Shown one piece after another: positions 62,276 through 64,000 of a DNA stretch of 64,000 nt (positions are counted from its first letter, which is position 1; each line of letters starts with the position of its first letter). Position numbers and translations under genes: made by a program. The notes below the pieces were generated by a model. The model ran no database searches and was not told the origin of the DNA. It saw only the letters and a program-made list of their open reading frames with translations. This stretch comes from Deltaproteobacteria bacterium (GTDB lineage: Bacteria > JADJOY01): assembly GCA_016713535.1 (NCBI GenBank), contig JADJOY010000012.1, forward strand, positions 1-64,000, written 5' to 3'.

Positions 62276-62593
62276 GGCCGCGAAGGATCGCGGCCCTCCA
62301 GGGGATCGATACCGCTCACGGCCGCCCCTACACTCCCGATCGGTGTGACCCGTGGGTGTGTAGGGGCGAGCGTGAGCTCGCCCGATTTCACGCGGGGCGA
62401 TCCGCGCCCCGGCCGCAGCCGCGGCGATCCGGTGCGAGACGGACACGGGTGCGCCGATCGATCCCGCTCCCGGTCGGCCTCACGGCCGCCCCTACACTCC
62501 CACGCGGTGTCCGATCCGCGCCGCGGCCCGCGAAGGATCGCGGCCCTCCAGCCATTCGATCGCGCTCCCGGTCGGCCTCGCGGCCGCCCCTAC
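62276..62593. repeat. Dense REP-like cluster between convergent genes
   Basis: Six or more hairpins in 318 bases. GGCCGCG/CGCGGCC with CTCC at 62276-62298 and again at 62525-62549; GTAG/GGGCGAGC/GCTCGCCC at 62360-62384; minus-strand GTAG units with GGCGGCC stems at 62472-62495 and 62570-62593; a broken unit near 62310-62332. The stretch from 62276 to 62340 is repeated as a module at 62525-62600. No ORF is present in the 363-base gap. Confidence 0.65.
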
Positions 62594-62624
62594 ACTCTCA
62601 CGGGACGGGGCGATACGCCGTCCT

Positions 62625-63311
62625 TCACCGCCGCGCGCACAGGGTGCTGTTGGTGAGGGCGATGGCGGCGTGCAGCACGAAGCCCGGCAAGATCGAGCCG
62701 GTCTCGATCGCGAGCCAGCCGAAGACGAAACCCATCGGCACGGTGCCGAGGATCTCGGCGAGCGGCTTGTCGAGGTGGGCGAGGGCGTAGAGCGCGCTGT
62801 GAACCGCGAGCGCGGCGCCGAGCGGGAGCAATGCCACGAGCGGGAAGAGCAGCACGCCGCGCAGCAGGAGCTCGTAGCCATAGAGGTAGACGAGCCAGCC
62901 GAGCGCGTCGGCGAGCCGCGCGCGCCCGTCGAAACGCGCCACGCGCGCCTCGGGATAGCGCTCGCGCATCGCGGGCTGACGCGACGCGAGCGCCACGCTG
63001 GTCAGGCACACCACCGCGGCCACCAGCCAGAGCGCTGCGGCGCGGCCGGTCACGGTCACGCTCCAGCCGATCGCCGTGTGCTCCGGCATTGCGGCGCCGA
63101 GCGCGACGACGCTCGCCAGCGCGAACCCGAGTCCGGCACCGACCTTCGAGGCGGCGACGCTCGCGATCTCGAGGGCGTCGCCGGCGAGAACACCGCCGAG
63201 CCACCCGCGCAGGCGCGCCGGCGACAATCCGACCACGCCCAGGATCAAGACCACGCTCCCGCCCAGGACGAGAGCGGCCATCACCGTCGGGTCGGCCCCT
63301 GTGGCGCTCAC
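62625..63311 (-). CDS. CPBP-family intramembrane metalloprotease-like protein
   Basis: 228 residues from GTG 63311, which overlaps the stop of the epimerase gene (GTGA). At least six membrane helices. CPBP (Abi) motifs: YELLLRGVLL (motif 1; the first Glu of E-E-x3-R is replaced by Tyr), LAVHSALYALAH (motif 2/3 His) and LHAAIALTN (motif 4 His). The pattern is that of the Rce1-like intramembrane protease family, though with the altered motif 1 activity is uncertain. Co-transcribed with the epimerase upstream. Confidence 0.78.
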   Translation of the reverse strand: MSATGADPTVMAALVLGGSVVLILGVVGLSPARLRGWLGGVLAGDALEIASVAASKVGAGLGFALASVVALGAAMPEHTAIGWSVTVTGRAAALWLVAAVVCLTSVALASRQPAMRERYPEARVARFDGRARLADALGWLVYLYGYELLLRGVLLFPLVALLPLGAALAVHSALYALAHLDKPLAEILGTVPMGFVFGWLAIETGSILPGFVLHAAIALTNSTLCARR

Positions 63312-64000
63312 GAGCGCGCCTCGCCGAGCCCGAGCGACGCCACGATCGCGGGCACGCGCGCCTCGAAGGTGTGGCGGGTGCGAAAGCCGGTCTCGGCGCG
63401 CAGCGCCTTCGAGTCGCAGATCCACGCGGGCGCGGTCAGATCGAGCAGCTTGTCGCGGGTCAGGAAGGCCGCGCGTCCCGTCACGCGCGCATGTGCCTCG
63501 GCGGCGAGCGCCGCCGCGGTGAGCGCCGCGAGCGGGATGCGCGCCACGTGCAGGCGCTTCCCGAAGTGGCGCGCGAGCGCCGCGCTCATGCGCCGCGCGC
63601 TGTAGCGCTCGCCGTCCTCCAGCCAGTAGAGCCGCGGCCCGCTCGCGGGGTGCTCGATCGTCGCCACGATACCGGCCGCGCAGTCGTCGACGTCGATCAT
63701 CGAGAGCGGCGCGTCGGGACTGGGTGCCATGAGCCAGCCCTTGCGCGCCGCGCGCACCAGTGGCGCGAATCGGTCGTCGCCGGGGCCGTAGATCGCGGGC
63801 GCGCGAACGATCGTGACCTGCACCTCGCCGCCAAGGCGGCGAGCGAGCTCGAGGCACGCGCGCTCGGCGAGCCACTTGTGGCGTCCATAGCTCGAGCGCG
63901 CCGTGCACGCCGCCGACGAGAGCGCGTCGGCGCCGTTGCCGTCCGGGCCACCCGCGGCCACCGACGACACCAGTACGAACTGCCGCGGCCGCGCCGCCGC
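63308..64000 (-). CDS. NAD-dependent epimerase/dehydratase-like protein, partial
   Basis: 231 residues are visible; the N-terminus lies beyond the window. It has FVLVSSVAAGG, SSYGRHKWLAE (catalytic Y-x3-K), IVRAPAIYGPGDDRFAPL and SMIDVDDCAAGIVATIEHP, which place it in the extended SDR family (RmlB/GalE-like). The Rossmann GxxGxxG start is not in the window. Substrate unknown. The following gene overlaps its stop. Confidence 0.85.
   Translation of the reverse strand, partial: AAARPRQFVLVSSVAAGGPDGNGADALSSAACTARSSYGRHKWLAERACLELARRLGGEVQVTIVRAPAIYGPGDDRFAPLVRAARKGWLMAPSPDAPLSMIDVDDCAAGIVATIEHPASGPRLYWLEDGERYSARRMSAALARHFGKRLHVARIPLAALTAAALAAEAHARVTGRAAFLTRDKLLDLTAPAWICDSKALRAETGFRTRHTFEARVPAIVASLGLGEARS

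Noticed and set aside
2309-62593. CRISPR array
   Set aside because: Repeats are palindromic, dispersed and unevenly spaced, with no constant spacers and no cas genes.

Overview
The window is about 70% GC and almost fully coding. It carries a tRNA-Arg, many lipoproteins and exported proteins with lipobox or signal peptides, PPC, FG-GAP and calcium-loop (dockerin-like or MopE-like) repeat proteins, a weak Arg-rich C-terminal anchor, a flagellin and a deazaflavin-type nitroreductase. This suggests an uncultured myxobacterial/deltaproteobacterial-type Gram-negative. No marker gene fixes the lineage, so this is inference.

Layout. 1-14.5 kb: end of an ALDH7 dehydrogenase, a badly frameshifted lipoprotein gene, a zinc-ribbon YIP1 membrane protein, a HEAT-repeat protein divergent from an outer-membrane barrel, tRNA-Arg(TCG), a class II cytochrome c, a molybdopterin oxidoreductase broken by a nonsense codon and three frameshifts, a 38-codon ghost of a beta-lactamase-fold gene, a DUF1566 lipoprotein, and a TetR/metallo-hydrolase pair. 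15.2-24.8 kb: a three-gene secreted-protein operon: a small periplasmic protein, a 1,800-residue protein with six PPC repeats and two VWA-like domains, and a transglutaminase-like protein carrying a Flp-pilin-like motif. 24.8-32.2 kb: a phosphodiesterase lipoprotein, then minus-strand genes including three fused ORFs (sulfate exporter-cysteine dioxygenase, acyltransferase-methyltransferase, SDR-SRPBCC), an ArsR regulator with two matching operator-like sites, and a TetR regulator. 32.6-40.4 kb: toroid-like and glycosidase-like exported proteins, a DUF1554/TIG surface protein, and an operon of ankyrin, unknown and HAD genes. 40.4-50.4 kb: flagellin with a FliA-like promoter, a 15-residue beta-solenoid protein, an NAD-binding protein, a double FtsX permease, FKBP, an EEP-fold lipoprotein and a BaiN-type flavoprotein. 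50.4-64 kb: YdcF-like lipoprotein, SGNH hydrolase, purple-acid-phosphatase-like and FG-GAP exported proteins, an alpha/beta hydrolase with a Ddn-type protein, a serine hydrolase with an internal deletion, a CPBP membrane protein and an epimerase running off the end.

Two themes stand out. First, nearly every spacer between convergent genes, and several others, holds short hairpins whose foot reads GTAG or GGAG. Their stems differ in sequence but stay base-paired. They look like REP elements, although no RAYT transposase gene is in the window. Second, several genes in the first 15 kb, and one at 23.86 kb, carry indels, two of them in runs of four G. This is either real decay or assembly error, and only reads can decide.
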